Origin: Xylanibacter oryzae DSM 17970 | GTDB taxonomy: Bacteria > Bacteroidota > Bacteroidia > Bacteroidales > Bacteroidaceae | DNA length: 64,000 nt | Assembly: GCF_000585355.1 (NCBI RefSeq) | Contig: NZ_KK073873.1 | Location: forward strand, 1,390,703-1,454,702 | Reading direction: 5' to 3' | In this document: positions 1-8,500 of the stretch, in pieces | Layout: each line of letters opens with the position of its first letter | Numbering within the stretch: the stretch's first letter is position 1 | Program-made: the position numbers and the translations under genes | Notes under the pieces: model-generated | Seen by the model: the letters and a program-made list of their open reading frames with translations, nothing else | Database searches by the model: none | What the model was told of the DNA's origin: nothing

Positions 1-600
1 GGATGGGAAAATGATCAATGCAGTGGTGCTGAACTTCAAGTAAAAGATTTTTCAAGACTTAATGAAGTAGAGAATGTTATAGTGAAAAAAGTGAATAGGA
101 CAATAGACAAGTATGGTGAAACATATGCTTCTCAAACAATTATTGATGCAAATCCACAAGTTTTTGCATGGCTTAATCTATTAGACCTTAATGTATGGGT
201 TATTATGGCACTAATGATTTGTGTTGCAGGATTCACTATGATAAGCGGTCTACTGATTATAATTCTTGAGCGCACTACGATGATTGGAGTCTTGAAAGCA
301 CTTGGTGCGAAAAATAAAACAATCAGGCACACCTTCCTTTGGTTTGCCGTATTCATTATAGGTAAAGGTTTAATTATAGGAGATGCATTAGGTTTAGGTC
401 TGCTATTTCTACAAAAATATACAGGCTTAATCAAACTAGATCCTACTACATATTATGTAAATACTGTACCGATTGAAATAAATATACCATTTATTATCAT
501 TATCAATGTGATAACATTAATAATAAGTATATTCGTATTGATCGCCCCTAGTTATCTTATATCTCATATTCACCCAGCAAGATCAATGCACTTCGAATAA
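1..600 (+). CDS. ABC transporter permease, FtsX/LolC-E type, 3' part
   Basis: The reading frame is open from the first base of the window, so this is the last 199 codons of a longer gene. The protein has about four hydrophobic segments and, after the first of these, the ERTTMIGVLKALGAKN stretch typical of FtsX-domain permeases of the LolC/LolE/MacB kind. Such proteins sit in the inner membrane and, with an ATPase partner, move lipoproteins or other substrates toward the periplasm. The LolE-like spacing makes lipoprotein release the best guess, but the periplasmic domain that would decide it lies outside the window. A strong hairpin with a T tract follows the stop. Confidence 0.8.
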   Translation, partial: GWENDQCSGAELQVKDFSRLNEVENVIVKKVNRTIDKYGETYASQTIIDANPQVFAWLNLLDLNVWVIMALMICVAGFTMISGLLIIILERTTMIGVLKALGAKNKTIRHTFLWFAVFIIGKGLIIGDALGLGLLFLQKYTGLIKLDPTTYYVNTVPIEINIPFIIIINVITLIISIFVLIAPSYLISHIHPARSMHFE

Positions 601-618
601 AAACAAAAGTTTTTTCAA

Positions 619-633
619 TCCTCATTATGAGGA
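619..633. other. Small perfect hairpin after the permease gene
   Basis: TCCTCA and TGAGGA flank a 3-base loop just after the permease stop. No U tract follows, so it may only protect the mRNA end ahead of the main terminator. Confidence 0.4.
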
Positions 634-648
634 CTATATAAAAAAGTA

Positions 649-686
649 TCCCCGAGAGCACTCATCTGCTGTCGGGGACTATTTTT
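649..686. terminator. Bidirectional terminator between convergent genes
   Basis: The arms TCCCCGA (649-655) and TCGGGGA (672-678) enclose an inner AGCA/TGCT pair. A T run follows on the right and an A run precedes on the left. It can therefore stop both the permease transcript and the convergent acyl-CoA synthetase transcript. Confidence 0.85.
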
Positions 687-736
687 GTACTCACTAGTAC
701 AATAAACACATGTATAATTAATTTTCTGAATTAATC

Positions 737-2398
737 TTATTTATACAGATATCTCTTTATACTCTTTTTAGGCGTTTTATCAAACTCCTGAGTATGCATT
801 TCTATTGCTGATAATCTCTCATATGATGGTAATATCTGATTCAATTCCAAAAGATTCTGTTCCATTATCTTTTCAATATCATCATCATTAAATTCCATTT
901 CTTTAGCACCTTCATAATCAGGATGTACAAGAGCTATCAATTTATTGTCACGCTGCACTACAACGCTTTCAACAACCATAGTCATACTATTTAATTTATC
1001 CTCAATTTCTTCAGGATATATATTTTGCCCATTAGGTCCGAGTATCATATTTTTACTACGACCCTTAATATAAACATTACCATTACTATCCATTAAGCCC
1101 AGATCACCAGTATGGTACCACCCATCACTATCTAAAGCTTGTGCTGTTGCCTCTGGGTTCTTATAATATCCGAGCATTATATTTAGTCCCTTAGCAATTA
1201 TCTCTCCTGGTATATTTTCAGGGTCAGAACTATCTATCTTTACATTCATATGAACAACAGCCCTACCACAAGATCCAGGTGCAAAAGACTTGTAGTCGCT
1301 ATAACAAATTATAGGTGCACACTCAGTAGCCCCATATCCAACAGTTATAGGGAATTCGATTTGATGCATAAAACTTTCAACTTCATTGCTTAAAGCTGCT
1401 CCGCCTACTATGATCTCATAGAATCTACCTCCAAATGCATTGACAACCTGTTCACATATTTTTTCACGAACCTTCTTACTTATCACCGGCATATTCAAAA
1501 GTAAGCGCATGCGGTTATTTTGAATTTTAGGAAAAACCTTCTTTCGTACGATTTTCTCTATGACAAGAGGTACTGCAATAATTATTGCTGGTTTGATATC
1601 AGCAAAAGCCTGAGCTATAATTACAGGACTAGGTACACGAGTAAGAAAGAATATATGACACCCATAGCAAAATTCAAATATAAATTCAAAAGCCATGCCA
1701 TACATATGCGCTAAGGGTAATATGCTGATAGTATTATCACCACTATTAATTTTTGTCCCTAAAACATGAAAAGCGAAATCAAGATTGCCCCACATTGCCC
1801 TATAAGGTATCATTACCCCCTTGGAAAAGCCCGTAGTACCACTCGTATAATTTATTAGAGCCATCTCCTCAGGATCAGAATCTATATAATAATGAACATT
1901 ATTAGAGCGAAATGCTTTGGGATATTTATGACCAAACATCTCATTTAGATGTTCACGTGCATAAGTAAGCTTATCTGTACGTGAAATAACGACCGAATAA
2001 TCAGGTATATAAATTATTCCTTCCAAGTTTGGCATTTTTGTTGCATCAATAGTAGTAGCAACAACGTCCCCGACAAAAAGGATTTTTGCTTCACAATGAT
2101 TTACGATATTGTGAATCTGCTCACCGGTAAATTCATGAAGTATAGGAACTGCAATAGCTCCATAAGTAAGTGTAGCTAAGAATGCAACAGCCCAGTTCGC
2201 ACTGTTACGTCCACACAATGCTATCTTATCACCTCTGGTAACACCAGAATTTTCGAACATTATGTGAAGTTTTTCTATCTTGCGGGCTACATCTTTGTAT
2301 TGCAATGTTACTCCTTTATAGTCAGTAAGAGCATCAAGATCCCAATTTTTTATTATCGACTTTTCTATATATGAATTGAAACTAGGTATAATTTCCAT
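737..2398 (-). CDS. Long-chain fatty acid-CoA ligase family (AMP-forming)
   Basis: This 553-residue protein is a complete ANL-superfamily adenylating enzyme. The ATP-binding loop YTSGTTGFSKGV is at about residues 184-195, the YGATE motif at 355-359, the WYHTGD motif near 427-432 and the KGRSKNMI hinge near 445-452. The C-terminal TPKKSIKRY holds the expected catalytic lysine. Family members join a carboxylic acid, here probably a long-chain fatty acid, to CoA through an acyl-AMP intermediate at the membrane or in the cytosol. The gene stands alone behind its own near-consensus promoter (2422-2452). The chain-length preference cannot be read from the sequence. Confidence 0.88.
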   Translation of the reverse strand: MEIIPSFNSYIEKSIIKNWDLDALTDYKGVTLQYKDVARKIEKLHIMFENSGVTRGDKIALCGRNSANWAVAFLATLTYGAIAVPILHEFTGEQIHNIVNHCEAKILFVGDVVATTIDATKMPNLEGIIYIPDYSVVISRTDKLTYAREHLNEMFGHKYPKAFRSNNVHYYIDSDPEEMALINYTSGTTGFSKGVMIPYRAMWGNLDFAFHVLGTKINSGDNTISILPLAHMYGMAFEFIFEFCYGCHIFFLTRVPSPVIIAQAFADIKPAIIIAVPLVIEKIVRKKVFPKIQNNRMRLLLNMPVISKKVREKICEQVVNAFGGRFYEIIVGGAALSNEVESFMHQIEFPITVGYGATECAPIICYSDYKSFAPGSCGRAVVHMNVKIDSSDPENIPGEIIAKGLNIMLGYYKNPEATAQALDSDGWYHTGDLGLMDSNGNVYIKGRSKNMILGPNGQNIYPEEIEDKLNSMTMVVESVVVQRDNKLIALVHPDYEGAKEMEFNDDDIEKIMEQNLLELNQILPSYERLSAIEMHTQEFDKTPKKSIKRYLYK

Positions 2399-2421
2399 TG
2401 CACAATTTTATAAATTTTGTG

Positions 2422-2452
2422 CAAAGATAGCATGTTATCTGCACACCCCAAA
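2422..2452 (-). promoter_or_regulatory. Bacteroidetes-type promoter of the acyl-CoA ligase
   Basis: Read on the minus strand, TTTG is followed by exactly 19 bases and then TATCTTTG. This matches the Bacteroidetes -33/-7 consensus. The start codon lies about 24 bases beyond the -7 box. Confidence 0.75.
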
Positions 2453-2521
2453 ATATTTTGTGCAATATTTTAGTTTTATTCTACAAAACTATAATAAAAA
2501 CTGTAAAATAGGACAATCTAG

Positions 2522-3121
2522 CTAATCATCAAGCAATGTTGAATTCCTCACACGACTTAAAGTTTCTGGAGTCATTTGCAAATAACTTGCTATATAATTC
2601 ATCGGAGCACGTAACACTATTTGAGGCTGCATCTTACATAACTTTTTATATCTATCCTGTGCTGTTTCAAATCTTAGCATATCCGCATGAACCTGAGACT
2701 GTATAAGAGACTCTTCGAGAATCTTTCTATACAATATCTGGATATTACCATTATGTAAAGCTATTTCTTCCAGACTCTGGCGTGGCAATCCATATATTAT
2801 AGAGTTTTCAATAGCCTCTATTTGCAACTTCGTAGGACGCTCCTTAAATAAACTTTCAATACTCATCACTATATTACCTTCCACTTGCAAATGTTCAGTA
2901 AGCTCCTTGTCATTTTTAAAGTAAAATAATCTTACCAACCCTCTGTCTACATAGTATATATAATGGCACACTTCGCCTTCTTTTAGAACAAGTTGGCCCC
3001 TAGAGAATTTCATAGGTACAAGAATACTCTCCAGCAAACTTAATTCATCTAGAGTCATCGTACTATACTTACGTGCCAATTCTCTGGCAACATCATGTTT
3101 AGTGTTTAGTAATTCTTTCAT
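2522..3121 (-). CDS. Crp/Fnr-family transcriptional regulator
   Basis: The protein has 199 residues. Residues ~25-120 fit a cyclic-nucleotide-binding-type beta barrel, including an EGEVCHYIYYVDRGLVRLF stretch. A helix-turn-helix follows near 165-190 (NYIASYLQMTPETLSRVR). Fnr-type iron-sulfur cysteines are not evident, and the ligand is unknown. It lies 25 bp downstream of the winged-helix/LepA chimera and is probably co-transcribed with it. A clear purine-rich Shine-Dalgarno (GGAGGAGAG) precedes the ATG, which is unusual in this phylum and fixes this start. The C-terminus is slightly short for the family. Confidence 0.85.
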   Translation of the reverse strand: MKELLNTKHDVARELARKYSTMTLDELSLLESILVPMKFSRGQLVLKEGEVCHYIYYVDRGLVRLFYFKNDKELTEHLQVEGNIVMSIESLFKERPTKLQIEAIENSIIYGLPRQSLEEIALHNGNIQILYRKILEESLIQSQVHADMLRFETAQDRYKKLCKMQPQIVLRAPMNYIASYLQMTPETLSRVRNSTLLDD

Positions 3122-3146
3122 TATCTCTCCTCCAATAATTTTCGTT

Positions 3147-3581
3147 TTAGTCTAATTTAAGCACAGCAAGGAAAGCCTTCTGAGGAACTTCCACATTACC
3201 TATCTGCTTCATCCTCTTCTTTCCTTTTTTCTGTTTTTCCAATAACTTTCTTTTACGGCTGACATCACCACCATAACATTTTGCCGTAACATCTTTTCTT
3301 ACGCACTTTATTGTTTCACGCGCAACAATTTTTGCACCTATTGCCGCTTGTATAGCTATATCAAATTGCTGACGCGGTATTAAGTCCCTTAGTTTTTCGC
3401 ACATTCTACGTCCGAAAATATTAGATATTTTGTCCTCACGGAGCAACCATCCAAGTCCAAGAAGTAAATTAGAATCTGTTTCTTTGGTGACATTTTTCAG
3501 ACTATTATAGTCTTGCCCTTCATTTTGATTGAGAGATTTCCAGATTGCACCAGCAACCTCACCAGCTTTTTCCTTAAACAT
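3147..3581 (-). CDS. Winged-helix start fused to LepA (EF4) C-terminal tail
   Basis: The 144-residue frame joins two unrelated families. Residues 1 to ~54 resemble the small Bacteroidetes winged-helix proteins of the DUF2582 kind ([25 protein letters not shown]). From about residue 56 to the end it matches the C-terminal domain of translation factor LepA/EF4, including [36 protein letters not shown] and the terminal [15 protein letters not shown]. All GTPase, domain II and EF-G-like parts of LepA (roughly 500 residues) are absent, so it cannot act as EF4. A good promoter precedes it and crp follows. It may be a deletion scar, an insertion of a lepA 3' end or an assembly join. Function is unknown. 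Confidence 0.7.
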   Translation of the reverse strand: MFKEKAGEVAGAIWKSLNQNEGQDYNSLKNVTKETDSNLLLGLGWLLREDKISNIFGRRMCEKLRDLIPRQQFDIAIQAAIGAKIVARETIKCVRKDVTAKCYGGDVSRKRKLLEKQKKGKKRMKQIGNVEVPQKAFLAVLKLD

Positions 3582-3613
3582 ATTACTTTACACCTATTAT
3601 TAAAATTCGATTG

Positions 3614-3645
3614 CAAATATAAGCTTATTTTTAATAATAGCCAAA
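3614..3645 (-). promoter_or_regulatory. Promoter of the chimera-crp operon
   Basis: On the minus strand TTTG, 20 bases, then TATATTTG. It is divergent from the lipoprotein promoter at 3671-3703. Confidence 0.7.
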
Positions 3646-3670
3646 CTTTTATTTGCAAATATGCAAATCT

Positions 3671-3703
3671 TTTCATAACTTCGCATCAATATAATTATCT
3701 TTG
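3671..3703 (+). promoter_or_regulatory. Promoter of the small lipoprotein gene
   Basis: A TATCTTTG -7 box lies 20 bases before the ATG at 3724. A TTTC in the -33 position is 21 bases further upstream. Confidence 0.5.
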
Positions 3704-3723
3704 ATTTATATTTATTATACAAC

Positions 3724-4158
3724 ATGATTCACAATTATTATAAATCCATGTCAATCAGATCATTAAGTTTATCTGCAGCAATGTTTGTATTTTCATTTTC
3801 ATTATCAGGATGTCATGAATCAATGGAAAAGCGCTGCGCTCGTGAAGCAAGAGAGTATACACAAAAATTATGTCCAGCCCCTATAGCAAAAGACATTATT
3901 ATAGACAGTATGGGATTTGATGAATCCACCCTCACGCTGAATTACTATTATTCATTAAAGAACAAATTAGACGATACAAACGTTATTAGTCATTCGAGAT
4001 CCAGCATGCACAAACAATTACTTGAAGCTATACGAAACACTACAAGTATAAAGTCTTACAAAGATAATGGATACAATTTCGGCTATACATACTATTCATC
4101 ATCACAACCTAATGTAATTTTATATCACATAGTCTTTCACAAAAAAGATTATAAATAA
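3724..4158 (+). CDS. Small putative lipoprotein, unknown function
   Basis: The 144-residue protein has a hydrophobic leader ending in a lipobox-like LSGC at about residues 27-30, so it is predicted to be lipid-anchored in the cell envelope. The start may be the first ATG or the internal ATG nine codons later, which gives a more usual signal peptide. The mature part is polar, with four cysteines if the lipidated one is counted and many tyrosines, and matches no family I recognise. It has its own promoter and ends at a hairpin shared with the convergent TSCPD-yebC-pheT operon. Confidence 0.65.
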   Translation: MIHNYYKSMSIRSLSLSAAMFVFSFSLSGCHESMEKRCAREAREYTQKLCPAPIAKDIIIDSMGFDESTLTLNYYYSLKNKLDDTNVISHSRSSMHKQLLEAIRNTTSIKSYKDNGYNFGYTYYSSSQPNVILYHIVFHKKDYK

Positions 4159-4161
4159 AAA

Positions 4162-4189
4162 ATCAGCCCCCATATTAAAGGAGGCTGAT
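4162..4189. terminator. Terminator between convergent genes
   Basis: The inverted repeat ATCAGCC/GGCTGAT has an A run on its left. This gives a U tract on the minus-strand transcript of the pheT-yebC-TSCPD operon and may also end the plus-strand lipoprotein mRNA. Confidence 0.7.
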
Positions 4190-4215
4190 CACTCATCGTA
4201 TTAAAGATGAATATC

Positions 4216-4476
4216 TCATTGTTTTTTCAACTCTTCAAGAGCACGACATAATTGATCTGGGCAACTTGTATTTTTTGTCCCACAACGTGTACCATCCAAT
4301 TTTGATATAACGTCATCAATTTTCATGCCTGTGATTAATTTGCTCATTCCTTTAAGGTTTCCATTGCATCCACCAAAAAAGAACACCTGTTTTATCACAT
4401 TATTTTCATCAGCAGTAACATCTATGAGTTGACTACAAGTACCTAAAGTTTTATATGCAATATGTTTCAGAGCCAT
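4216..4476 (-). CDS. TSCPD domain protein (TIGR03905 family)
   Basis: The 86-residue protein carries the signature TSCPDQL near residues 70-76 and a second cysteine pair (GGCNGN, GTRCG). It is a stand-alone version of the cysteine-containing tail of some B12-dependent ribonucleotide reductases. The cysteines suggest metal binding or redox activity, but no function is established for stand-alone members. It starts 2 bp after the yebC stop, so it is the last gene of a pheT-yebC-TSCPD operon. Confidence 0.85.
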   Translation of the reverse strand: MALKHIAYKTLGTCSQLIDVTADENNVIKQVFFFGGCNGNLKGMSKLITGMKIDDVISKLDGTRCGTKNTSCPDQLCRALEELKKQ

Positions 4477-4478
4477 TA

Positions 4479-5222
4479 TTATTCTTCAGAATCACATTCA
4501 TCAGGTTTCATATTTGTATACACGCTCTGAACATCATCATCGTCTTCAAGCAGATCCACCATTTTGTCAATAGTTTCACGCTCTTCGGTCGTAACATCTT
4601 TCAGATCATTAGGTATACGTGTAAATTCAGCACCAGTTACATCAAAACCGTTACCCTCAAGATATTTCTGGATATCTCCGAAACTCTTAGGATCACCGTA
4701 GATAGTTATTTCACCAGCCTCTTCATCCTCATCATATTCATCATCAACCCCATAGTCGATAAGTTCAAGAATAAGCTCATCCATTTCCAGCCCGTCCTTT
4801 TTCTTAAAAGAGAATACACACTTCTGGTCAAACAAGAAAGACAGCGAACCCATTGTACCAAGGTTTCCACTGAACTTATTAAAAATAGCACGTACGTTAC
4901 CTACAGTCCTGGTTGTATTATCAGTAGCAGCATCAACGAATACAGCCACTCCATGAGGACCATATCCCTCATATGTCACCTCCTTATAGTCGCTTTGGTC
5001 TTTACCCATAGCATTTTTGATAGCACGTTTAACATTTTCGTTAGGCATGTTTTCACGCTTAGCGTTCTGTATTATTGCGCGCAGATGAGGGTTATTCTCA
5101 GGATCAGAACCACCAGCACGTACTGCGATAGCTATCTGTTTTCCTATCTTAGTGAATGTACGGGCCATATGACCCCATCTCTTTAATTTCGTAGCCTTAC
5201 GATATTCAAATGCTCTTCCCAT
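4479..5222 (-). CDS. yebC: YebC/PmpR family protein
   Basis: The 247-residue protein has the typical N-terminal KRWGHMARTFTKIGKQIAI region, the central YEGYGPHGVAVFVD and the acidic C-terminus of YebC. Family members are cytosolic. They have been described as transcription regulators and, more recently, as translation factors acting on difficult nascent chains. It is of full family length, with a ~17-residue acidic tail. It lies 41 bp downstream of pheT with no promoter match between them, which supports co-transcription. Confidence 0.92.
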   Translation of the reverse strand: MGRAFEYRKATKLKRWGHMARTFTKIGKQIAIAVRAGGSDPENNPHLRAIIQNAKRENMPNENVKRAIKNAMGKDQSDYKEVTYEGYGPHGVAVFVDAATDNTTRTVGNVRAIFNKFSGNLGTMGSLSFLFDQKCVFSFKKKDGLEMDELILELIDYGVDDEYDEDEEAGEITIYGDPKSFGDIQKYLEGNGFDVTGAEFTRIPNDLKDVTTEERETIDKMVDLLEDDDDVQSVYTNMKPDECDSEE

Positions 5223-5263
5223 TGGAGTAAATTTTTATTTTGTTTAATTTTATATTCTGATAT

Positions 5264-7726
5264 TTATCTAAGTTCTGCACTAAGTTTTGATTTCAAATTT
5301 GCTATTAGTTTCTTCATAATAGCATCAATCTGTTTGTCATTTAGTGTATTCTGTTCATCTTGCAATATGAAGTTAACAGCATAACTTTTCTTTCCTGCAG
5401 GTAGGTTTTTGCCTTCATAGACATCAAACAGTTCAACTCTTTTAAGTAGTTTTTTGTCTGTCTGTCTTGCTATTTCCTCTACTTGAGCGAATTCTACGTT
5501 TTTATCAAGCAGAAGAGCCAAGTCACGGCTTACTGCAGGATACTTGCTTATTGGTTTGAATTCAAACTTAGCCTTACGTATAACCTTCATAAGAGCAGTC
5601 CAGTTTAAATCTGCGAAGAACACATTGTTGTCTATATCCATTTTCTTCTGCAGTTTCATGCTCATCACGCCCATTTCAACAAGAGTTTTTCCACCCCTGT
5701 TTTGTATAGTTAATCCTCTAGACAAAATATCATTTTCATTGTTTTTTGTTACAATCATACCTTCTGTCACTCCTATACGACGCAGTATATTATAGACACA
5801 AGCTTTCAATTCAAAGAAAGAACTATCCTCATCAGGATGTGCCCAAGAACCTTCCACTCGCTTGCCTGTTATCCACAGTCCCAAGTGATAATCTTCACTA
5901 TACGCACGAGTAGGCTCATCTGCATTTTTCTTTTCAGCTGCAAAATGATAACAATTGCCAAATTCAAAGAAGCGCAAATTTGCATTCTTTCTATTAGCAT
6001 TACGTACAATACTCTCTAATCCACCAAACAGAAGAGTTTGCCTCAAAACGCTTAAATCTGCACTTAGCGGGTTCATTAATTTCACGCATGCCTCAGCTGG
6101 ATAAGAATCTATTCCATCATAATATTCAGCTTTTGTAAGAGAGTTGTTAAGTATTTCATTGAATCCACATCCCACGAGTTGCTCACCTACAATATTCTCA
6201 AGTTTATGCTTATGATCCTCTTCACCCTTTATAACAAGGCACCCTTTCAACTGAGAAGGAATTTCCACGTTATTATAACCATAAATACGCAGTATATCCT
6301 CTACTACATCACAAGGACGCTGCACATCGACACGATAGGCAGGAACATCTAGCAACATATCAGTCTCGCTTTCGCTTATAATTTTCATCTCAAGACTAGT
6401 AACAATACTTTTTATCGTATCCTTAGATAAATCCTTACCTATAAGATTATTAATATAATCATACTTTAGATCTACACTATAATTTGGTAAAGGTTCTGGA
6501 TATACATCTTTTATCTTCATAGACACTTTACCTCCGGCGAGTTCCTTACACAACATCGCAGCCTGTTTCAGTGCATATATTATGCCATTAGGATCAATTC
6601 CGCGCTCAAACCTAAACGAAGCATCTGTACTCAGTCCATGACGCCTTGCGCTCTTACGAATCCATGTAGGATGGAAATAAGCGCTTTCAAGTACTACATT
6701 TTTAGTATTTTCATAAGTACCACTTCCCTTGCCTCCAAATATACCTGCGATACACATTGGCTCTTCAGCATTGCATATACTCAGATCATGAGAACCAAGA
6801 GTATGTTCCTCGCCATCTAATGTTACGAATTTAGAACCTTCAGGTTGTGTACGCACCACTATCTGATTCCCTTTTACCATATCTGCATCAAAACAATGCA
6901 TTGGTTGCCCGTAAGCCATCATGATATAGTTCGTTATATCCACTATATTATTAATAGGGCGCAAACCTATCACGCGTAGTTTATCCTGCAACCATTTAGG
7001 GCTCTCCTTCACATCACAATCAGTAATACTTATACATGCATAACGTTTACAAGCCTCGTTATTTTCTATAGTGACACCAATAGGCATATCATTATTATCA
7101 ACCTTAAATGCATCACAAGAAGGACGATGTAAACTGGTTTTATATCCATTCTGTATCAACCAAGCATACAGATCCCTTGCCACTCCATAGTGAGACAAAG
7201 CATCAGCGCGGTTAGCAGTAATGTCTATTTCTATTACCCAGTCACTTTCAAGATGATAATATTCAGCAGCTGTCTGTCCAACAACAGCATTTTCAGGCAG
7301 TACAATTATTCCTGCATGATCATTTCCAACACCTATTTCATCCTCGGCACAAATCATACCGAAACTGTCGACTCCACGTAGTTTTGATTTTTTAATAACG
7401 AATTCGTTATCTCCATCATATAATATACACCCTAAGTCAGCTACTATAACCTTTTGTCCTGCTGCCACATTTGGTGCTCCACAAACTATTTGTGAAGGAT
7501 TTTCGTGACCTAGGTCAACTGTTGTTACATGAAGATGATCAGAGTTCGGATGTATGTCACAAGTAAGAACCTTACCAACATACAATCCTTTCAATCCACC
7601 TTTAATACTTTGCACTTCCTCAAGAGCGTCAACTTCAAGTCCTGTAGAAGTCAGAGCATTGCACACCTGTTGTGGTGTCAAGTCAAAGTCAACGTATTCC
7701 TTAAGCCATTTGTAAGAAATATTCAT
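5264..7726 (-). CDS. pheT: Phenylalanine-tRNA ligase beta subunit
   Basis: The 820-residue protein has the full PheT layout: an EMAP-type tRNA-binding domain (about residues 40-150), the B3/B4 editing domain, B5, the catalytic-like core containing FRFERGID, and a C-terminal anticodon-binding FDX-ACB domain that starts near KYPAVSRDLALLLD. With PheS it forms the (alpha-beta)2 enzyme that charges tRNA-Phe and edits Tyr. pheS is not adjacent, as is common in Bacteroidetes. A near-consensus promoter lies at 7760-7791, and yebC and the TSCPD gene follow on the same transcript. Confidence 0.96.
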   Translation of the reverse strand: MNISYKWLKEYVDFDLTPQQVCNALTSTGLEVDALEEVQSIKGGLKGLYVGKVLTCDIHPNSDHLHVTTVDLGHENPSQIVCGAPNVAAGQKVIVADLGCILYDGDNEFVIKKSKLRGVDSFGMICAEDEIGVGNDHAGIIVLPENAVVGQTAAEYYHLESDWVIEIDITANRADALSHYGVARDLYAWLIQNGYKTSLHRPSCDAFKVDNNDMPIGVTIENNEACKRYACISITDCDVKESPKWLQDKLRVIGLRPINNIVDITNYIMMAYGQPMHCFDADMVKGNQIVVRTQPEGSKFVTLDGEEHTLGSHDLSICNAEEPMCIAGIFGGKGSGTYENTKNVVLESAYFHPTWIRKSARRHGLSTDASFRFERGIDPNGIIYALKQAAMLCKELAGGKVSMKIKDVYPEPLPNYSVDLKYDYINNLIGKDLSKDTIKSIVTSLEMKIISESETDMLLDVPAYRVDVQRPCDVVEDILRIYGYNNVEIPSQLKGCLVIKGEEDHKHKLENIVGEQLVGCGFNEILNNSLTKAEYYDGIDSYPAEACVKLMNPLSADLSVLRQTLLFGGLESIVRNANRKNANLRFFEFGNCYHFAAEKKNADEPTRAYSEDYHLGLWITGKRVEGSWAHPDEDSSFFELKACVYNILRRIGVTEGMIVTKNNENDILSRGLTIQNRGGKTLVEMGVMSMKLQKKMDIDNNVFFADLNWTALMKVIRKAKFEFKPISKYPAVSRDLALLLDKNVEFAQVEEIARQTDKKLLKRVELFDVYEGKNLPAGKKSYAVNFILQDEQNTLNDKQIDAIMKKLIANLKSKLSAELR

Positions 7727-7759
7727 TATAATGATTATTAAATATATTCAATTTTCGCA

Positions 7760-7791
7760 CAAAATTACGAAAATTTCATCAGTCTAGCAAA
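7760..7791 (-). promoter_or_regulatory. Promoter of pheT operon
   Basis: On the minus strand TTTG, 20 bases, TAATTTTG, about 34 bases before the pheT start codon. Confidence 0.7.
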
Positions 7792-7807
7792 CGTTTGAGT
7801 AAAAAAC

Positions 7808-8434
7808 TTATATTTTTATAAGGTCTAATATTGTCTTTACAGTCTCTTCCACTCCCAATTCACCCACATCAAGGCAGACATCATAATTACGCGCATCATA
7901 ACGGTCTTTCCCTGTAAACGTTTTTGTAAACAGTTCTCTTTGATAATCATTATCTTCTATCATCTTCCTTGCATCGTCCTCACCAATTTTAAATTTCTGC
8001 ATTATCGTCTTTATCCTCACGCCAATATCGGCATGAAGAAACACCTTTAGCGTATTAGGTGTATCACAGAATACATCAAAGGCGGATCGACCTATTACCA
8101 CACACGACTCTTCTGCAGCAATATCTTTAATTATATTCGATTCAATAACGAACAATTGTCTGGATGTTATTTCTGTACTAACTCCTGTATAATATTCATT
8201 TACCTCCACAAACGATTCATAGAACTTAGCGAAGTCCTCCCACCAGGAAGGTCTTCGCTTTTCTATTTTATCTATTACATCCTCCGACACATTAAACTTT
8301 TCAGCCGTTCCCTTCAGCACCTCTTTGTCAATCATCTTGACTCCAAGTTTTTCAGCCAATATCGCACCTATTTTATGTCCAGAAGAACCAAATTCGCGGT
8401 TCACTGTTATCACAAATTTCGAATTAGTATTCAT
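7808..8434 (-). CDS. Cytidylate kinase-like family protein
   Basis: The protein has 208 residues when the ATG at 8434 is used; a TTG six codons upstream keeps the frame open but is less likely. The P-loop-like REFGSSGHKIG at residues ~13-23, a KMIDKEVL segment and a C-terminal DYDVCLD-type region place it in the cytidylate-kinase-like group found in Bacteroidetes and Firmicutes. The family is assumed to phosphorylate CMP or a related nucleotide, but activity is rarely shown. Its promoter overlaps the 3' end of the upstream FAD gene, so it can be transcribed alone. Confidence 0.8.
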   Translation of the reverse strand: MNTNSKFVITVNREFGSSGHKIGAILAEKLGVKMIDKEVLKGTAEKFNVSEDVIDKIEKRRPSWWEDFAKFYESFVEVNEYYTGVSTEITSRQLFVIESNIIKDIAAEESCVVIGRSAFDVFCDTPNTLKVFLHADIGVRIKTIMQKFKIGEDDARKMIEDNDYQRELFTKTFTGKDRYDARNYDVCLDVGELGVEETVKTILDLIKI

Positions 8435-8468
8435 GGTTCTATCATTTATCAAAGTTATATTTCGGTAG

Positions 8469-8500
8469 CAAATATAAAAATTTATTCAGATACACGCAAA
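8469..8500 (-). promoter_or_regulatory. Promoter of the cytidylate kinase-like gene
   Basis: On the minus strand TTTG, 20 bases, TATATTTG. The -33 box and most of the spacer lie inside the last codons of the upstream FAD-dependent oxidoreductase gene. Confidence 0.7.

Noticed and set aside
4455-5186. Long plus-strand frame of 243 codons opposite yebC
   Set aside because: It is antisense to a well-conserved gene (YebC), and the translated product has no domain.
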